In this document: piece by piece, positions 53,702-63,127 of the stretch
Position numbering within the stretch: position 1 is the first letter of the stretch
Layout of the letters: each line of letters starts with the position of its first letter
NCBI RefSeq assembly: GCF_003688935.1
Contig: NZ_REGE01000003.1
Coordinates: 62,001 to 126,000, forward strand
Length of the DNA stretch: 64,000 bases
From: Corynebacterium macginleyi
Lineage (GTDB): Bacteria; Actinomycetota; Actinomycetes; Mycobacteriales; Mycobacteriaceae
Direction: 5' to 3'
Translations under genes and position numbers: made by a program
Notes under the pieces: model-generated
Seen by the model: only the letters and a program-made list of their open reading frames with translations
Database searches by the model: none
What the model was told of the DNA's origin: nothing

Positions 53702-54063
53702 TTACCCACCGACCTCCATAGCACCACCCACCACCCGCCCTTCGCGCTCACCGCGGACGGCGGGTGGCCTTCATTTGCTCCTCTCCGTGAGAGCGAAGGG
53801 GCGGGTGTCGCGCACGCACTTGCTTGGCGACGCCCCTCCCCACCCTTGCCGCTCACCAGCGGCATAACGCAACCCCTGCATCCCGCGCGGGTGAGCGCGA
53901 AGGGCGGGCTGGGCAAGGGGCGGGCTGGGCAAGGGGCGGGCTGGGCAAGGGTCGGCTGGGCGACGAGGAGGGGGCGAGCGGAGTGTGCGGAGTGGTCGGG
54001 CCAATCGAGGCGAAGCGGCGGGTAGCTAGGGCGGCAGCGCCAGGCCGAGCTAAGAGCAGGTAG
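53702..54063. repeat. REP-like repeat cluster D between convergent genes
   Basis: 362 bp without a gene between convergent genes. Four copies of the 15-bp element: 53738-53752 (CCCTTCGCGCTCACC), 53787-53800 (GTGAGAGCGAAGGG), 53843-53857 (CCCTTGCCGCTCACC) and 53890-53904 (GGTGAGCGCGAAGGG). They form two facing pairs, followed directly by a 16-bp tandem repeat. Confidence 0.78.
53902..53965. repeat. 16-bp tandem repeat, three perfect units plus a diverged fourth
   Basis: GGGCGGGCTGGGCAAG occurs at 53902-53917, 53918-53933 and 53934-53949 without change; a fourth, altered unit follows to 53965. Its G-run-rich strand could form a G-quadruplex-like structure. It abuts the last REP-like copy, whose final GGG it shares. 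Copy number may vary between strains. Confidence 0.85.
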
Positions 54064-54624
54064 TTAAACCGGCGCAACCTCGTCGACAACGACCGGCTTA
54101 TTCGGTGTAGACCGAAACGTCCAGATTTTGTTAATGATGAAGTTGATGGGCATCGCAACGACAATAGAGATGGCTTGCGCCCAATAGGACTTGGTCCGCA
54201 ATCCAGTGGAGTTATCAAAGACATCTGTTGGCAGGCCCAGAGGCGAGTTGGGGTTCATGAGCAGCGTCAGGATGACCTGACTGACAATAAACGCCCCGAT
54301 TCCGGTCAAAAGGAACGGGAAGAAACCGCGAATCCAGGACACTTTAGACACGGTCCGGAAGGTCCATATGCGGTTGAGCTGGTAGTTCCAGGTATTGGCC
54401 ACGAGGAAGGAAATGGTGGCAAAGACGTGGTACCAGCGGATATGAAATTCAGAACCGAAGAGGTTCATAAAGGGATCCTCGGCAAAGATATCCGCCGCGC
54501 CGCATAGTTTCTGCGCAAGAAAGTATACAAAAAGGTTGACAACGGTACCCGAGCCGCCGACAAGACCAAATTTAAGGAATTGCCCAAAATTCGACGCAAA
54601 GCGCGCAACGCTGAGGTCTGCCAT
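54064..54624 (-). CDS. GtrA-family membrane protein
   Basis: A 186-residue GtrA-like protein with four transmembrane helices: 'FLKFGLVGGSGTVVNLFVYF' near 15-34 opens helix 1, and 'NYQLNRIWTFR' and 'NFIINKIWTFRS' are the two family-typical Asn/Trp-Thr-Phe motifs. GtrA proteins flip or carry lipid-linked sugars, e.g. for arabinogalactan or teichoic-type polymers. ATG 54624 has AAAGGCGG upstream; the longer upstream frame (to 54975) lacks conservation. No glycosyltransferase gene is adjacent. Confidence 0.86.
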   Translation of the reverse strand: MADLSVARFASNFGQFLKFGLVGGSGTVVNLFVYFLAQKLCGAADIFAEDPFMNLFGSEFHIRWYHVFATISFLVANTWNYQLNRIWTFRTVSKVSWIRGFFPFLLTGIGAFIVSQVILTLLMNPNSPLGLPTDVFDNSTGLRTKSYWAQAISIVVAMPINFIINKIWTFRSTPNKPVVVDEVAPV

Positions 54625-55002
54625 GGGCCGCCTTTCATGCCTAAGATTAATAATTACCTGATTGTAGTTCCTCAGCCCTGTGAACTGAAAAACTGACGCC
54701 CCGAATGTGATGAAGGATCTATAAAAGATATAGCTTCGTGCAGCTATTGAAGCGGACGAGAAAAAGTCATAGAGGGCAACCAGACGCGCCGTGGGATAGG
54801 TGTCAACGCCGATGAGCAAATGAACAAAACGGATCAGCCGCCCTACAGCTGGTGCGAGTCCTCTCAAGGAAGATCCGCTGGTACACCGGCCGAATGGCGG
54901 AATCGCGCGAGCAGAAAACCAGGCTGCCTGATAGGTGGTCACGGCGGTAGAGCGGCACGATATCGGCGTCACCAAAGTCCACGCGAAGGCGGGCGAGGAG
55001 CA
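54625..55002. other. Gap between dapC and the GtrA gene, no accepted gene
   Basis: 378 bp with average GC. On the minus strand a 67-codon frame (54803-55006) begins with ATG overlapping the dapC stop (TGATG) and reads 'LLARLRVDFGDADIVPLYRR'. It has no recognised family, and its composition is ambiguous. I see no terminator. The GtrA promoter probably lies at 54650-54750, which is locally AT-rich. Confidence 0.4.
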
Positions 55003-56091
55003 TCAAGCACCAGCGAGGCGTTTGATGGCGGCGCGCACCCGCTCATCGGTACCGTTCAAGCCGATTCGCACGTGTTGTGCGCCCGAGGGACCATAAAAAT
55101 CGCCGGGGGCGGCGAGGATGCCAAGGGAAGCTAACCAGTCGATGGTCTCGCGACAGTCTTCACCGCGGGTGGCCCACAGGTACAGGCCGGCATCGGAATG
55201 GTCGATGGTAAAGCCCGCCTCGATCAGCGCTTGGAGCAGTTCGGCGCGGCGCGCGGCGTAGCGCTGGCGTTGGAGGGCTTCGGTGGGGTCATCGTCAAGC
55301 GCGGCAACCATCGCCTCCTGAATCGGTCCTGGCACGATGAGCCCGGCGTGTTTGCGCAGCTCTAAGAGCTCTGCGATGAGGTCATTATCCCCGGCAAAAA
55401 AACCGGCGCGGTAAGAGGCCATATTCGCGGACTTGGACAGCGAATGCATGGCGATAAGGCCGGTATTATCGCCGTCAGTCACACGCGGATCCAGGATGGA
55501 TACCGGCGGGTTGTCGTCGTTCCAACCCAAGCCCATATAGCACTCATCGGAGGCGATGATGGCACCCGTCGAGCGGGCCCAGGCCACGATGCGGCGCAGC
55601 TCCTCTACCCCGGCGACGCGACCGGTGGGATTGGACGGGGAGTTGATAAATACCAAGGAGGCATCTTGAAAATCGTCGTCGGCGCGCAGCGGCGTAGCCC
55701 CGGCAAGGAGGGCACCGACCTCGTAGGTGGGATAGGCAACCGAGGGGAAAGCGACGGTCTCGCCGCGCATGCCCAATAAGGTGGGCAGCCACGCGATGGC
55801 TTCCTTCGTACCTACCACCGGCAGGACGCGGTCAACGTCCATGCGATAGCGGCGGTGAAGGGCGGAGGCGATGGCTTCGCGCAACTCTGGCGTGCCCTGT
55901 GTTTGCGGGTAGCCGGGGGCCTCGGCGGCTGAGGACAGCGCCAACTGGACGCCGGGCGCGACCGGATCTACGGGGTTGCCCACCGAAAGGTCAACGATTC
56001 CTTCTGGATGCTCTTGAGCCTTCTTTTTGGCGCCAGCCAGCGAGTTCCAGGGAAAATCTGGAAGCGATTGTCCTAGCGGTGTGCGGGCCAT
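55003..56091 (-). CDS. dapC: Succinyldiaminopimelate transaminase
   Basis: A 362-residue class I/II PLP aminotransferase. PLP Lys is in 'AMHSLSKSANMASYRAGFFA' near 218-237; 'FINSPSNPTGRVAGVEEL' near 150 and 'IASDECYMGLGW' near 185 are family motifs. It makes N-succinyl-LL-2,6-diaminopimelate between DapD and DapE. The order dapC-fdx matches the mycobacterial Rv1178-Rv1177. It starts 3 bp after fdxA, so they share a transcript. Confidence 0.92.
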   Translation of the reverse strand: MARTPLGQSLPDFPWNSLAGAKKKAQEHPEGIVDLSVGNPVDPVAPGVQLALSSAAEAPGYPQTQGTPELREAIASALHRRYRMDVDRVLPVVGTKEAIAWLPTLLGMRGETVAFPSVAYPTYEVGALLAGATPLRADDDFQDASLVFINSPSNPTGRVAGVEELRRIVAWARSTGAIIASDECYMGLGWNDDNPPVSILDPRVTDGDNTGLIAMHSLSKSANMASYRAGFFAGDNDLIAELLELRKHAGLIVPGPIQEAMVAALDDDPTEALQRQRYAARRAELLQALIEAGFTIDHSDAGLYLWATRGEDCRETIDWLASLGILAAPGDFYGPSGAQHVRIGLNGTDERVRAAIKRLAGA

Positions 56092-56094
56092 GAA

Positions 56095-56418
56095 TTACTC
56101 CTGATTCTGTGGGGGCAGCGCGGCTATCATTGACGCATCGAAATCCTGCGGGCCAAGGGCTGCCGCTCCACCGGGAGAGCCCAAGTCATCGAAGAATGCT
56201 GCGTTAGCATCGTTGTAATCGATCCACTCATCGGGAACGTCATCCTCGTAGAAGATGGCTTCTACCGGGCATGCGGGCTCGCAAGCGCCGCAGTCCACGC
56301 ACTCATCTGGGTGGATGTAGAGCATGCGCTTGCCTTCGTAGATGCAATCGACGGGGCATTCCTCAACACAGGCGCGGTCCATTACATCAACGCAAGGTTG
56401 AGCAATTGTATAAGTCAT
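56095..56418 (-). CDS. fdxA: 7Fe ferredoxin
   Basis: A 107-residue ferredoxin of the FdxA/FdxC type. Cluster ligands are in '[20 protein letters not shown]' at 9-28 and '[17 protein letters not shown]' near 40-56, with the extended C-terminal acidic tail of 7Fe ([3Fe-4S][4Fe-4S]) ferredoxins. It carries electrons in the cytoplasm for unknown partners. ATG 56418 has AAGGA 6 nt upstream. It is followed by dapC. Confidence 0.95.
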   Translation of the reverse strand: MTYTIAQPCVDVMDRACVEECPVDCIYEGKRMLYIHPDECVDCGACEPACPVEAIFYEDDVPDEWIDYNDANAAFFDDLGSPGGAAALGPQDFDASMIAALPPQNQE

Positions 56419-56472
56419 GGAGAATCCTTGAATCTTCCTGATCTCATGGGTGTGGGGATGGAATATAGTATG

Positions 56473-56850
56473 TCACTTCTGCTTGAGGAAAGGCCAAACG
56501 CCTCCGCCCATTCCCGCCAAAAACAGGAGCAGGCTGAGAATATCATTGCCCACTATGACATCTCCGGTAATCGGCACCAAGAGCATCAGCCCGAAAAATA
56601 CCAGGCCCCAAACGATGACCGGGATAGCCGCGATGTACGTACTATCACTCCACAGCCGCGCGGTGCGAGTTAACACCACATTGAATGCGGCAGCGATGAC
56701 GATAGTAATCGGGAATGCGATGCTCGCACCATTGGCCAGCGGGATCCGGGCGGTCAAGTAAATGACCTCCAGAAACAGCGAGAGCAGCGCGCCCAATGAT
56801 AGCCAGATAAGCCCTGCAACTTGCTCGCCGCGGCTAAAATTCGTGCGCAC
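56473..56850 (-). CDS. Four-helix membrane protein downstream of mshB
   Basis: A 125-residue integral membrane protein with four hydrophobic stretches near 15-30, 38-55, 70-87 and 98-120. It starts at GTG 56850, which shares its G with the mshB stop TAG, a coupling that makes it part of the lpqW-mshB transcript. No domain is recognised. The mycobacterial mshB neighbour Rv1171 is also a small membrane protein, which supports conserved synteny. Confidence 0.75.
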   Translation of the reverse strand: MRTNFSRGEQVAGLIWLSLGALLSLFLEVIYLTARIPLANGASIAFPITIVIAAAFNVVLTRTARLWSDSTYIAAIPVIVWGLVFFGLMLLVPITGDVIVGNDILSLLLFLAGMGGGVWPFLKQK

Positions 56851-57719
56851 TATAGTCCACCTAAAAGCTCGCGGGCGCCCTCGCCTCGACCGAGTTGGAA
56901 ATATTCGGCGCACAATAAAGGCATGAGCAATCTATTGGATAAGCAATAGGCCCCGGGCACCGCGAGGGGTTCGTGCAGGGCGGCCACGGCGGCAGCGGGG
57001 TTGGTGGCAGAGGTTGTGCCGTCGGCCAGCCAGATTTGCGTGGCGTGGGCACGCATGGCGGCGCGTTTCGCGTTTAGGGCGGCACCGTCAAGCGCGAAGG
57101 TCAGATCTGCGTCGGCGGTGGTGAAATTGTCCAAGTACGCGGCATCGGGTTTGCACCAGCCCGCAGGCGCTTCGAGCTTATCCAGCCCGGCGTAATTAGC
57201 AGCACGGTCAAAGATCGCCCACCAAATGCGCGTGCTTGCCGATGCCGCCTTCTCCACCACCCTATGCACCGCCACGTGGTCCGGGTGGCCGTAGCCGCCA
57301 TCTGGCCCGTAAGTCAAGATGGCGTGTGGCTGAAGCATCTCCAATTCCACGCGGAGCAGATCGACTGCCTCGTCCACGCGATTGACTAGCGCGCGAGGGT
57401 TATCATGAGAGGACGATCCCACCATGCCAGAATCTCGGAAGTGGCCAAATCCACCCAGTTGGATGCCCTCTGCTCCTAACAAGGAAAGGGCACAAGCCAG
57501 TTCATGAGCGCGGAAGCCGCCGAGCTGATCGTGTTCAGCGAGTCCTTGATAGGGCGCGCCGATGACCTCGCCTTCCTCGCCCAGGGTAAAAGTGATGACA
57601 GTGACCTGCGCGCCGCGCGCGGCCAGCGTAGCGAGGGTGCCTCCGGTAAAGAGCGTTTCATCATCGGGGTGTGCGTGCACCGCAACGACGCGGTAGCCCA
57701 CCAAGTCCTTATCCCTCAT
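56850..57719 (-). CDS. mshB: N-acetyl-glucosaminyl-inositol deacetylase (mycothiol synthesis)
   Basis: A 289-residue LmbE-like zinc deacetylase. Zinc-site motif 'VVAVHAHPDDETLFTGG' at 11-27 and 'GYGHPDHVAVHR' near 145 are the MshB signatures. It deacetylates GlcNAc-inositol in mycothiol biosynthesis, the low-molecular-weight thiol of Actinobacteria. Its ATG overlaps the end of lpqW by 11 bp. Confidence 0.93.
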   Translation of the reverse strand: MRDKDLVGYRVVAVHAHPDDETLFTGGTLATLAARGAQVTVITFTLGEEGEVIGAPYQGLAEHDQLGGFRAHELACALSLLGAEGIQLGGFGHFRDSGMVGSSSHDNPRALVNRVDEAVDLLRVELEMLQPHAILTYGPDGGYGHPDHVAVHRVVEKAASASTRIWWAIFDRAANYAGLDKLEAPAGWCKPDAAYLDNFTTADADLTFALDGAALNAKRAAMRAHATQIWLADGTTSATNPAAAVAALHEPLAVPGAYCLSNRLLMPLLCAEYFQLGRGEGARELLGGL

Positions 57720-59328
57720 CTATCCTCCAAACCGGCGCGGTAACCAGACCTTTATCCCAATCATCAACAGTTTGACCAGGGCCTACAATACCCTCGCCCA
57801 GCGCGTGCATACGCGTTTCATCTAAGAGCGGGACGTACAGCACGTCCTGCGCATTGATCTCGCGAATTCGCTCTAGCGCTGTGGAGGGGCTGATCCTTCC
57901 GGAGAGGATGTCGATGCGCATAGCGGCAGCATTATCAGGGCAAAACCCGGATAAATCCCCGGCGAGTGGCTGGTCTTCGGTGCAATTGAAAATATTGGCG
58001 GCCGAGAGCGAGGTTAAGGTGATGTCCTCCCAGGTCACCACCGCATCAACCTGTCCTTCAGGCAGCAGCTTAGAGGTAATGGTGGTAAGCCTATCGGTGG
58101 TGACCTCAGCGGGAATACCGTGGGCTCGGAGAATATCGTGGAGCGTATTTGCCGCAGCCAAAGCCGTCGGGTTAGTGGGATCGACGGCGAAGCGGATAGG
58201 CTTCTCGCTGGCGCGCTCGCGCAGGGCTGTCAGGTCCGCTTCCCCGAAGACCGGGTTATGCCCGACCTTCAGGTTGGATGCGCGGCCGGTGGCAAGCCGG
58301 GCTACCTGACCGGTATCGATAAGCGAGGCTAAACCCCGCCGAGCAGCCATATCTTCCAAGGCGCCCTGCTGGGTAGACATGTGCAAACGCAGCTGGCGTG
58401 GGCGAGTCACCGTCTTATCGCTCACGTGCCCCAGCAAACCAAGGGCCTCTTGGGAGGTTTGATCCGGGGTGAAATCCGCGAACCCAATCTGACCGGAGCG
58501 CAACATATTCAGCGCCTGGGTGCTATCGCGCACTTCGCGCAATTGGATGACATCGATGTGAGCGGGGTCAGCGCCCCAAAAGCGATCGTTGCGGTTAAGC
58601 GTGATGACCCCGCGGCTGCGGTCCACACTATCGACCAAGAAGCGGCCGGCCGAGGCGGGGATGTCATTGGCTAGTACCGAATCAAAATCGGAATTTTGCA
58701 GCAAATGGGAAGGAAGGAGCTGATTGAATAGCTGCTTCCAATCTTTGACTCGCTCGGCAAAGTCTGCGGTGACCACGCGCCCGCCCTCAGACGTAGTCAC
58801 TGCGGAAATGGCGCGGTAGCCTGCCGGGTCCTTGACTCCTGCGGTCGTGGTCATCTGCTTCCACAAGTAGTTGAAATCTGCCCCCGAGATCGGGGTGCCA
58901 TCGGACCACTGTGCGGGAGAGGCAATAACGTAGCGCACCCGCTGGGCCACCCCCTCCGGCGCGGTGACTTCCGCGGCAGATTCCAGGACGTCTGTATCCA
59001 TGCGGCCCCAGTGAAAAGTCGACGGCAAAACCAGCTCGGCGATTTGTTCCACGAGCTCAGAGTTATTGGCCACCAGGTGTGGGTTGAGACCGGCACGAAG
59101 AGGATCAACGCCGATGGAAATGGTGGGACGCGAATTATCTTCCTCCGCGCGCGTCGGTTCATCTTCCGGCACCGCAGTGGTTGATTCCGCTTCTTGAGCG
59201 GTAGATTCTTGTTCCTCCGAGTCTTCTACCACCGGCGGTGGGCCAGGATTGGCCGAACATGCGCTGACAAACGCGAAACCGATAGCCATTGTGGGAGCAA
59301 GTGCACGGGCCTTGAGACTATTTTTCAT
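57709..59328 (-). CDS. lpqW: Substrate-binding-type lipoprotein LpqW
   Basis: A 539-residue lipoprotein with the fold of oligopeptide-binding proteins (SBP family 5). The signal peptide ends at lipobox 'FVSAC' near residue 24; an acidic Glu/Ser/Thr linker follows to about 65. 'SDGTPISGADFNYLWKQ' near 145 is typical of the family. Position between typA and mshB is that of mycobacterial LpqW (Rv1166), which influences phosphatidylinositol mannoside/lipomannan synthesis rather than peptide import. No permease genes are near, consistent with that. Confidence 0.88.
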   Translation of the reverse strand: MKNSLKARALAPTMAIGFAFVSACSANPGPPPVVEDSEEQESTAQEAESTTAVPEDEPTRAEEDNSRPTISIGVDPLRAGLNPHLVANNSELVEQIAELVLPSTFHWGRMDTDVLESAAEVTAPEGVAQRVRYVIASPAQWSDGTPISGADFNYLWKQMTTTAGVKDPAGYRAISAVTTSEGGRVVTADFAERVKDWKQLFNQLLPSHLLQNSDFDSVLANDIPASAGRFLVDSVDRSRGVITLNRNDRFWGADPAHIDVIQLREVRDSTQALNMLRSGQIGFADFTPDQTSQEALGLLGHVSDKTVTRPRQLRLHMSTQQGALEDMAARRGLASLIDTGQVARLATGRASNLKVGHNPVFGEADLTALRERASEKPIRFAVDPTNPTALAAANTLHDILRAHGIPAEVTTDRLTTITSKLLPEGQVDAVVTWEDITLTSLSAANIFNCTEDQPLAGDLSGFCPDNAAAMRIDILSGRISPSTALERIREINAQDVLYVPLLDETRMHALGEGIVGPGQTVDDWDKGLVTAPVWRIDEG

Positions 59329-59679
59329 CCCAGACTACTTTAGTACCTTCTTGCCGCCACACCGGGATTCTGCGCGCCGGTCTTCTTATTGGCTCGCTGC
59401 TGCACGAGACGGTGCACGTAGCGCCAAATACGTCATCCTTTTGAATATTCCCCACGAAATTAAGGGGGCCTATCCCCTACTCAAGTAGGACGCGCCCGAA
59501 ATGAAACGCCGGGAGGTGTGCAACCGCATCAAAGAATTACCCAATCGTATTAAAGAATTAAAGCAACAGGTGAAATACGACAATGCCGCCTCCTCCGCTG
59601 TAAAAACTTTTGGCAGGAGAAGACGGCGTTTATCGCGGCGTTTGCGGTATCAACCGCAAACGCTACTTGGAACTGCAGG
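59329..59679. other. lpqW-typA gap
   Basis: 351 bp without an accepted gene. It contains the lpqW promoter region (59330-59500), small hairpin CCTAC-TCAA-GTAGG at 59476-59489, and the typA 3' hairpin at 59638-59663. An open frame on the plus strand from 59501 is coiled-coil-like at first but runs antisense into typA and is rejected. Confidence 0.5.
59638..59663 (-). terminator. Hairpin downstream of typA
   Basis: A perfect 11-bp stem (59638-59648 with 59653-59663; arm GCGTTTGCGGT) with a 4-nt loop, 17 nt after the typA stop. It lacks a clear T tract, so it may end transcription weakly or only protect the 3' end. Confidence 0.55.
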
Positions 59680-61590
59680 TTACTTCTTCATCTGCTTGGC
59701 GCGAGAAGCAGCCCGCTTGCGGTCGGTGGCAGAAAGTTCCAGCTTGCGCACGCGCAGCACGTCTGGGGCGACCTCGACACACTCGTCGTTGCCGCAGAAT
59801 TCCAGCGCTTCTTCTAACGAGAGCGTGTGGGCTTTAGCTAGGGTGACCGTGGCATCTGCGGTGGCAGAGCGCATATTGGTCAGCTTCTTTTCCTTGGTGA
59901 TGTTGATGTCAATATCTTCATCGCGGTTATTGGCTCCCACCACCATGCCTTCATAAGCCTCGGCGCCTGGCTCGACGAAGAAGTTGCCGCGATCAGCCAG
60001 CTGCATCAGTGCGTACTGGGTGATCTGGCCGGTGCGGTCAGCCACCAGGGAGCCGGTGGCGCGGGACTTGATTTCGCCGGCCCACACGTCGATGCCATCG
60101 GAGATGGAGTTGGCGATGCCGGCACCGCGAGTCTCGGTCATGAACTGAGTGCGGAAACCTATGAGGCCACGGGCGGGAATACGGAAAATCATGCGGACCC
60201 AATCACCCTCGCGTACGTCCATGGACTGCATCTGGCCCTTGCGAGAAGCTAGCAGCTGGGTAATGGCACCCTGGTGCTCCGATGGAGAGTCGATGGTGAG
60301 GATCTCATAGGGCTCATAAGTTTTGCCATCGATCTGCTGGGTAACCACCTGCGGTTTACCGATGGTCAGCTCGAAGCCCTCGCGACGCATGGATTCGATG
60401 AGCACTGACAGAGCCATCTCACCGCGGCCCTGGACTTCCCAGGTATCGGGGCGCTCGGTAGGCAGAACACGTAAGGAGACATTACCGATAAGCTCCTGTT
60501 CCAAGCGAGCCTTAACCATGCGGGCGGTCAGCTTGGTGCCGCCACCACGGCCTGCCATGGGCGAGGTGTTGACACCGATAGTCATAGAGATAGCTGGCTC
60601 GTCAACGGTGATGCGCGGCAAGGCCTCTGGGTTTTCCGGATCGGCGATGGTATCACCAATCATGACATCGGAAATACCGGAAATGGCAACGATATCGCCG
60701 GCGATGGCTTCTTCGGCCGGTTGGCGTTCGAAGCCGACGGTACGCAGCAACTCGGCTACCTTGACGGTCTTGGTGTGCTGGTTACCCTCATCGTCGTAGT
60801 GAATCCAAGCCACCTGCTGGCCCTTTTTGATGCGGCCGGCGTAGATGCGCAGCAGCGCGATACGGCCAAGGAAGTCGGAAGCATCGAGGTTGGTCACATG
60901 CGCCTGCAACGGGGCATCGACGGTTGCGGAAGGCTCGGGCAGGACATTGTAGATGACATCGAAAAGCGCCTGCAGGTCCTCGCCGTCAGGAATGTTGCCA
61001 TCGCCAGGGTTCTCGGTGGAGGCAATACCGGCGCGGCCAGAGGCGTAAAGGACCGGGAGATCGAGAAGCTCTTCCGCAGCCGCTGCTGCTTCTTCGTCCT
61101 CGAGGCCCGCGGCGATTTCCAGCAGCAGATCCTGGGACTCGGTCACAACCTCGTCAATGCGGGCATCGGGGCGGTCGGTTTTGTTCACACAGATGATGAC
61201 CGGCAGCTTTGCTTCTAGCGCCTTGGTCAGGACGAAGCGGGTCTGCGGGAGGGGGCCCTCGGAGGCATCGACAAGCAGCACGACACCATCCACCATGGAA
61301 ATACCACGCTCGACCTCGCCGCCGAAGTCGGCGTGGCCCGGAGTATCGATGACATTAATGATGAGGTCTGCGCCGTCCTTGCCTAGACCCTGCCGGCGGA
61401 TGGCGGTGTTCTTGGCCAAAATGGTAATGCCGCGCTCGCGCTCCTGATCGTTGGAGTCCATGACGCGGTCCGTGTGCTCACCGTGCTCGCCAAAGGCACC
61501 GGACTGCTCCAGCATGCCGTTAACCAACGTGGTCTTGCCATGGTCGACGTGCGCCACAATGGCAACATTACGGAACTCGGTATTACTCAC
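59680..61590 (-). CDS. typA: Ribosome-associated translational GTPase TypA/BipA
   Basis: A 636-residue GTPase. G1 '[13 protein letters not shown]' is at residues 13-25, DxPGH ('[17 protein letters not shown]') near 80, NKxD ('[12 protein letters not shown]') near 135. Elongation-factor-like domains II, III and V and the BipA-specific C-terminal domain follow. It binds 70S ribosomes and acts in ribosome assembly and stress or cold growth. GTG 61590 has GAAGGAG 10 nt upstream. Length matches the family (about 630). It lies next to lpqW, as in mycobacteria (Rv1165-Rv1166). Confidence 0.96.
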   Translation of the reverse strand: MSNTEFRNVAIVAHVDHGKTTLVNGMLEQSGAFGEHGEHTDRVMDSNDQERERGITILAKNTAIRRQGLGKDGADLIINVIDTPGHADFGGEVERGISMVDGVVLLVDASEGPLPQTRFVLTKALEAKLPVIICVNKTDRPDARIDEVVTESQDLLLEIAAGLEDEEAAAAAEELLDLPVLYASGRAGIASTENPGDGNIPDGEDLQALFDVIYNVLPEPSATVDAPLQAHVTNLDASDFLGRIALLRIYAGRIKKGQQVAWIHYDDEGNQHTKTVKVAELLRTVGFERQPAEEAIAGDIVAISGISDVMIGDTIADPENPEALPRITVDEPAISMTIGVNTSPMAGRGGGTKLTARMVKARLEQELIGNVSLRVLPTERPDTWEVQGRGEMALSVLIESMRREGFELTIGKPQVVTQQIDGKTYEPYEILTIDSPSEHQGAITQLLASRKGQMQSMDVREGDWVRMIFRIPARGLIGFRTQFMTETRGAGIANSISDGIDVWAGEIKSRATGSLVADRTGQITQYALMQLADRGNFFVEPGAEAYEGMVVGANNRDEDIDINITKEKKLTNMRSATADATVTLAKAHTLSLEEALEFCGNDECVEVAPDVLRVRKLELSATDRKRAASRAKQMKK

Positions 61591-61752
61591 TAGTTGGGTT
61601 CTCCTTCGCAGGATTTACAAGCGCTGGTGCGCAAGAAATGTTCATGAACGACGTCCTACGATACCCCCTAACAGGGCATAGTGCAGCATCGGGCAGCCAA
61701 GACGCGACCTATGCCACCTGTAACGCTTTGCTGGCCGGAAACGACCTAGTAC

Positions 61753-61780
61753 TTGACACTTCCCAACGTATCGCTATCGT
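61753..61780 (+). promoter_or_regulatory. Promoter of the secreted-protein gene
   Basis: A consensus TTGACA at 61753-61758 with a 16-bp spacer to TATCGT (61775-61780), 80 bp before the GTG start at 61860. It would give a normal leader with ribosome site AAGGA. Confidence 0.5.
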
Positions 61781-61859
61781 TATTAGAGTTATTTCTGGTC
61801 CTGATACCACTATTGGGCCGATACTGCTTTCCTCTACTATAGAACAAGGACCCGATACC

Positions 61860-62588
61860 GTGAGCAACGCCCAAAATTCCTGGCACTTAAGCGGGCGCAC
61901 CGGCTATATCGCCGCTGCCACCGCCGCACTTATTGGCCTCGCCTCTCCCCTGGTCGCGCCCGCACAGGCCTTTGCCCCAGATCTCTCCTCGCTGGCACAG
62001 CAGTACATGCCTGCCAGCCCGTTGGATGAACTCGGCCGGCCCACCCCGGAGACCCAGGACCGTGTGCGCGCCTTTGCTGCACAGCCGTGGATTCCTGAAG
62101 ACGCCCGCAATGCGATTCTTTCAAGCTTAACCTTCCTTGCTGGCACCGGCGAAGGTAATGGGGGCGTCGCCTTGCCTCAGGGGGATAACCCGCACTTCCG
62201 GCAATTTTATTGGCCCACCGTCTCCGCGCGCTGCATCGGCGGCACCGACGCCGCCACCGGCTCTGCCATCGCGGTTCCCGGTCCCACGCAGATTCCCGCC
62301 CCTGGCGCCGGCGAGGGCGAGACTGCTTTCCTCTTTACCGCCCTTGGCACCCCACCGGCAGCACCGGATCAAGGCGGAATGCACGTCCAGTGGTTCAATA
62401 TCAATACCTTGCAAACCGGCATTACACCGCTGCACAATAACGGCATCAACCAAGATGGACCCACGACGCTCTCCGGCACCGGCCATACGGGCAAGGGCTT
62501 GGTTATCGCCATACTCTCCGGCTCGGTCAATACCACCGAAGCGCGCTGCGATTTCGCCCCTACCGTCGCCTTCCTAGACGCGAAGTAA
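61860..62588 (+). CDS. Secreted protein with Sec signal peptide (unknown function)
   Basis: A 242-residue exported protein. The N-terminus has a signal peptide: hydrophobic 'IAAATAALIGLASPLVA' followed by PAQA cleavage. The mature part is Ala/Pro-rich with two cysteines (ARCIGG and EARCDF) that could form a disulfide, and ends with 'VIAILSGSVNTTEARC' type strands. I recognise no enzyme. It resembles in position and composition mycobacterial Ala/Pro-rich secreted proteins near typA (Rv1157c). GTG 61860 has AAGGA 9 nt upstream. Its stop overlaps the next start (TAATG). Confidence 0.75.
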   Translation: MSNAQNSWHLSGRTGYIAAATAALIGLASPLVAPAQAFAPDLSSLAQQYMPASPLDELGRPTPETQDRVRAFAAQPWIPEDARNAILSSLTFLAGTGEGNGGVALPQGDNPHFRQFYWPTVSARCIGGTDAATGSAIAVPGPTQIPAPGAGEGETAFLFTALGTPPAAPDQGGMHVQWFNINTLQTGITPLHNNGINQDGPTTLSGTGHTGKGLVIAILSGSVNTTEARCDFAPTVAFLDAK

Positions 62589-63124
62589 TGGCCGTTGATC
62601 TCCACCCAGTGAAGCAGGAGACTTTTAACACCGCAGACTTCACTAATACCGATCCCAAGGGCTACCTGCGCCACGTTGATACCTATACCGAAACTGACTT
62701 TGGTCTCTATATGGCCCGCGGCGCCAACCACCCACGGTTCGGTTACCTCGAGTCCTGGCTGCTACCAGGCCTTAACCTGCGCGCAAATATCTTCCACTTC
62801 CGCCCCGGCATTGAGGTGGAGCAGGACTTTTATATTGACGTAGCCAAAATCCAGCGCCAGGGCGACGAGTGGATCACCCGCGATCTTTACGTCGACCTGG
62901 TGACTACCACCGGCGAGCCCATCACCGTGCTCGACATCGACGAGCTCTCCGCAGCAACGTCAGCGGGCCTCATTTCCGCAGAAGAAGCCGAACTTGCTAT
63001 CGACGCCACCTTAAACGCAGTCGAGGGCATTACTCGCCATGGCGACGATGCTATGGCCTGGCTCGCCCACCGCGGCATAGACTTGTTCTGGTCAGATGAT
63101 ATAACTTTAAGCCCCGAAGGATAA
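62588..63124 (+). CDS. DUF402-family protein
   Basis: A 178-residue protein with the DUF402 (FomD-like) core: 'GLYMARGANHPRFGYLESWL' near 39-58, 'DFYIDVAKIQ' near 79, 'LYVDLVTTTGEPITVLDIDE' near 97-116. Family members have an antiparallel barrel with metal-binding acidic residues and are nucleotide phosphohydrolase-like. The ATG overlaps the preceding stop, and the DUF808 gene starts 3 bp after it, so the three form an operon. Confidence 0.85.
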   Translation: MAVDLHPVKQETFNTADFTNTDPKGYLRHVDTYTETDFGLYMARGANHPRFGYLESWLLPGLNLRANIFHFRPGIEVEQDFYIDVAKIQRQGDEWITRDLYVDLVTTTGEPITVLDIDELSAATSAGLISAEEAELAIDATLNAVEGITRHGDDAMAWLAHRGIDLFWSDDITLSPEG

Positions 63125-63127
63125 ACC

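Noticed and set aside
53902..53965. Possible CRISPR array
   Set aside because: Units are 16 bp, contiguous and without spacers; no cas genes are present.
54803..55006. 67-codon minus-strand frame coupled to the dapC stop
   Set aside because: No family recognised and no support beyond the TGATG overlap; left as part of the gap entry.
59501..59956. 151-codon plus-strand frame before and across the typA end
   Set aside because: Two thirds is antisense to typA; the start region alone is not convincing.
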